The notes beneath the pieces are model-generated. The model saw only the letters and a list, made by a program, of their open reading frames with translations, searched no databases and was not told where the DNA came from. The translations under genes were made by a program, and so were the position numbers. From the NCBI RefSeq assembly GCF_014842025.1, contig NZ_JACYUY010000007.1:1-64000 (forward strand): 64,000 bases of DNA, given 5' to 3'. The DNA comes from Massilia sp. CFBP 13721. GTDB lineage: Bacteria; Pseudomonadota; Gammaproteobacteria; Burkholderiales; Burkholderiaceae_D. Within the stretch, counting starts at the first letter, position 1. Every line of letters begins with the position of its first letter. Below, in pieces: positions 62,580 to 64,000 of the stretch.

Positions 62580-63320
62580 ATGGATCGCCTGATCTACACC
62601 GCCGCCTCCGGCGCCAAGCACATCCTCGAGCAGCAGGCCACGACCTCGAACAACATGGCCAACCTGAATACCACAGGTTTCCGTGCCCAGCTTGATACCT
62701 TCCGCGCCGTGCCGGTGCAGAGCGAAGGCTTGCCGACCCGTGCCTTCGTGGTCAACAACACCGTCGGCGCCGATTTTTCATCCGGGCCGTTGCAACTGAC
62801 CGGCCGCGACCTCGACGTCGCCATCAAGGGTCCGGGCTGGATCGCCGTGCAAAATCCCGACGGCACGGAGGCCTATACCCGCAACGGCGCCCTGCAGATG
62901 AGCCCGAACGGCGTGCTGACCACCACCGGCGGCCAGACCATCGCGGGCGAGGGCGGTCCGATCACGATCCCGCCCGACGTCACCGTCACCGTCGGCGGCG
63001 ACGGCACCATTTCCACCGTCTCGAATGCCGAACGCCCGGCCGCGCCGGTCATCCTTGGCCGTCTCAAACTGGTGAATCCGCCCGAAAAAGACCTGGTGCG
63101 CGGCGACGACGGCCTGTTCCGGTTGAAGGACGGCGCACCGGCCCAGGCCGACCCGGCGATCCGCGTCGCCGGCGGCGCGCTCGAGGGCAGCAACGTGAAT
63201 GCGGTCGATGCCATGGTGTCAATGATCGGCCTGGCAAGGTCTTTTGAAACGCAAATGAGCCTGATGAAGAACGCCGAGAATAACGCCGCGAAAGCCAGTC
63301 AGATCCTTGCTTTGAATTAA
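62580..63320 (+). CDS. flgF: Flagellar rod protein FlgF
   Basis: The 246-residue product has LIYTAASGAKHILEQQATTS / NNMANLNTTGFRAQL at the N-terminus, DVAIKGPGWIAVQNPDGTEA, YTRNG and the C-terminal ALEGSNVNAVDAMVSMIGLA / RSFETQMSLMKNAE. AAGGA precedes ATG 62580; the upstream in-frame start at 62496 lies in the REP cluster. It forms part of the proximal/distal rod before FlgG. Confidence 0.95.
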   Translation: MDRLIYTAASGAKHILEQQATTSNNMANLNTTGFRAQLDTFRAVPVQSEGLPTRAFVVNNTVGADFSSGPLQLTGRDLDVAIKGPGWIAVQNPDGTEAYTRNGALQMSPNGVLTTTGGQTIAGEGGPITIPPDVTVTVGGDGTISTVSNAERPAAPVILGRLKLVNPPEKDLVRGDDGLFRLKDGAPAQADPAIRVAGGALEGSNVNAVDAMVSMIGLARSFETQMSLMKNAENNAAKASQILALN

Positions 63321-63384
63321 GTGTTTCTCCAGCATAATTCTCCTATACGCGGTGGCTCTCGGCTACTGCCCATAGGAGAAACCC

Positions 63385-64000
63385 ATGATTCGTTCGCTGT
63401 ACATCGCCAAGACCGGCCTCGAGGCGCAGCAAACCAACCTCGACGTCATCACCAACAACCTCGCCAACGTCAGCACCAACGGCTTCAAGCGTTCGCGTGC
63501 GGTGTTCGAGGATTTGTTGTACCAGACCGTGCGCCAGCCCGGCGCCCAATCCTCGCAGCAAACCAATCTGCCCTCCGGCCTGCAGCTCGGCACCGGTGTG
63601 CGCGCCGTCTCGACCGAACGCATCTTCACCCAGGGTAACCCTCAGCAAACGGGCAACTCGAAGGACGTGATGGTCAACGGTTCGGGTTTCTTCCCGGTCA
63701 TGCTGCCCGACGGCACCCAGGCCTATACCCGCGACGGCTCCTTCCAGACCGATTCCAACGGCACCCTGGTCACTTCCAGCGGCTACCCGGTGCAGCCGCC
63801 GATCACCGTGCCGGCAAATGCCGAATCGATCACGGTCGGCCGCGACGGCACAGTCTCGGTCAAGGTCGCCGGCACCAGCGCCACCACGCAAATCGGCAAC
63901 CTCCAGCTGATGACCTTCGTCAATCCGGCCGGCCTGGAATCGAAAGGCGAAAACCTGTACCTGGAAACCACCGCCTCGGGCAACCCGAACGCGAACACCC
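63385..64000 (+). CDS. flgG: Flagellar distal rod protein FlgG, 5' part (cut by window end)
   Basis: An AGGAGA site precedes ATG 63385. The visible 205 codons read [20 protein letters not shown] / [20 protein letters not shown], then [20 protein letters not shown] and [16 protein letters not shown], the FlgG signature. The usual length is about 260 residues, so roughly a fifth is missing at the end. It continues flgBCDEF. Confidence 0.96.
   Translation, partial: MIRSLYIAKTGLEAQQTNLDVITNNLANVSTNGFKRSRAVFEDLLYQTVRQPGAQSSQQTNLPSGLQLGTGVRAVSTERIFTQGNPQQTGNSKDVMVNGSGFFPVMLPDGTQAYTRDGSFQTDSNGTLVTSSGYPVQPPITVPANAESITVGRDGTVSVKVAGTSATTQIGNLQLMTFVNPAGLESKGENLYLETTASGNPNANT

Overview
The window looks like a chromosomal segment of a betaproteobacterium of the Oxalobacteraceae (Massilia/Duganella/Janthinobacterium type). 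This is inferred from the high GC content, the flagellar gene order (flhB-flhA-flhF-flhG-fliA-motC-motD and flgN-flgM-flgA / flgBCDEFG), and abundant GTAG-headed REP palindromes. No strain can be named from the sequence alone. No rRNA, tRNA, CRISPR array, phage or intact insertion sequence was seen.

Layout. 1-3000: end of manC, a small convergent gene, an RsuA-type pseudouridine synthase and outer-membrane phospholipase A. 2985-13035: an accessory block. A VioA-like aminotransferase (3237-4349) and a six-gene cluster (two KASIII enzymes, an ACP, a Rieske oxygenase, an SDR and a NeuD-like acyltransferase; 6128-10838) are flanked by two copies of a [fumarylacetoacetate-hydrolase-like + convergent secreted hypothetical] gene pair. 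In the left copy the hydrolase gene survives only as two end fragments on either side of the aminotransferase. The cluster plausibly builds an unusual acyl group for a dTDP-4-amino-4,6-dideoxyhexose. 13401-41220: a Wzx/Wzy-type exopolysaccharide or O-antigen-capsule locus with OPX/SLBB exporter, Wzz-type PCP, a manC deletion relic, CDP-3,6-dideoxyhexose genes (ddhD, rfbF, rfbG, rfbH), a split transketolase and a reductase/epimerase, Wzx, Wzy, several glycosyltransferases, WecB, RmlC, ManB, a YjbH-PAP2 fusion, a YjbE-like peptide and a WecA/WbpL-type initiating transferase. 42166-45582: rmlBDAC for dTDP-rhamnose, which also supplies dTDP-4-keto-6-deoxyglucose, the likely substrate of the VioA-like enzyme.

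45722-64000: flagellar genes. flhB to motD run on the plus strand. Three related genes interrupt them: a stand-alone beta-sandwich secreted protein and two M35 (aspzincin) metalloproteases carrying the same N-domain. Then come flgN, flgM (with a clear sigma-28 promoter) and flgA on the minus strand, and flgB to flgG on the plus strand, the last cut by the window end.

Working together: GDP-mannose (ManC/ManB), ManNAc (WecB), dTDP-rhamnose (Rml), CDP-3,6-dideoxyhexose (Ddh) and possibly an acylated aminodeoxyhexose would be assembled on a lipid carrier, flipped by Wzx, polymerised by Wzy and exported through the OPX/PCP pair. The two most novel-looking parts are the ketosynthase/Rieske acyl-aminosugar cluster and the Ddh-transketolase-reductase run, which may make a two-carbon-branched 3,6-dideoxy sugar. 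Both functions are inferences from gene content.
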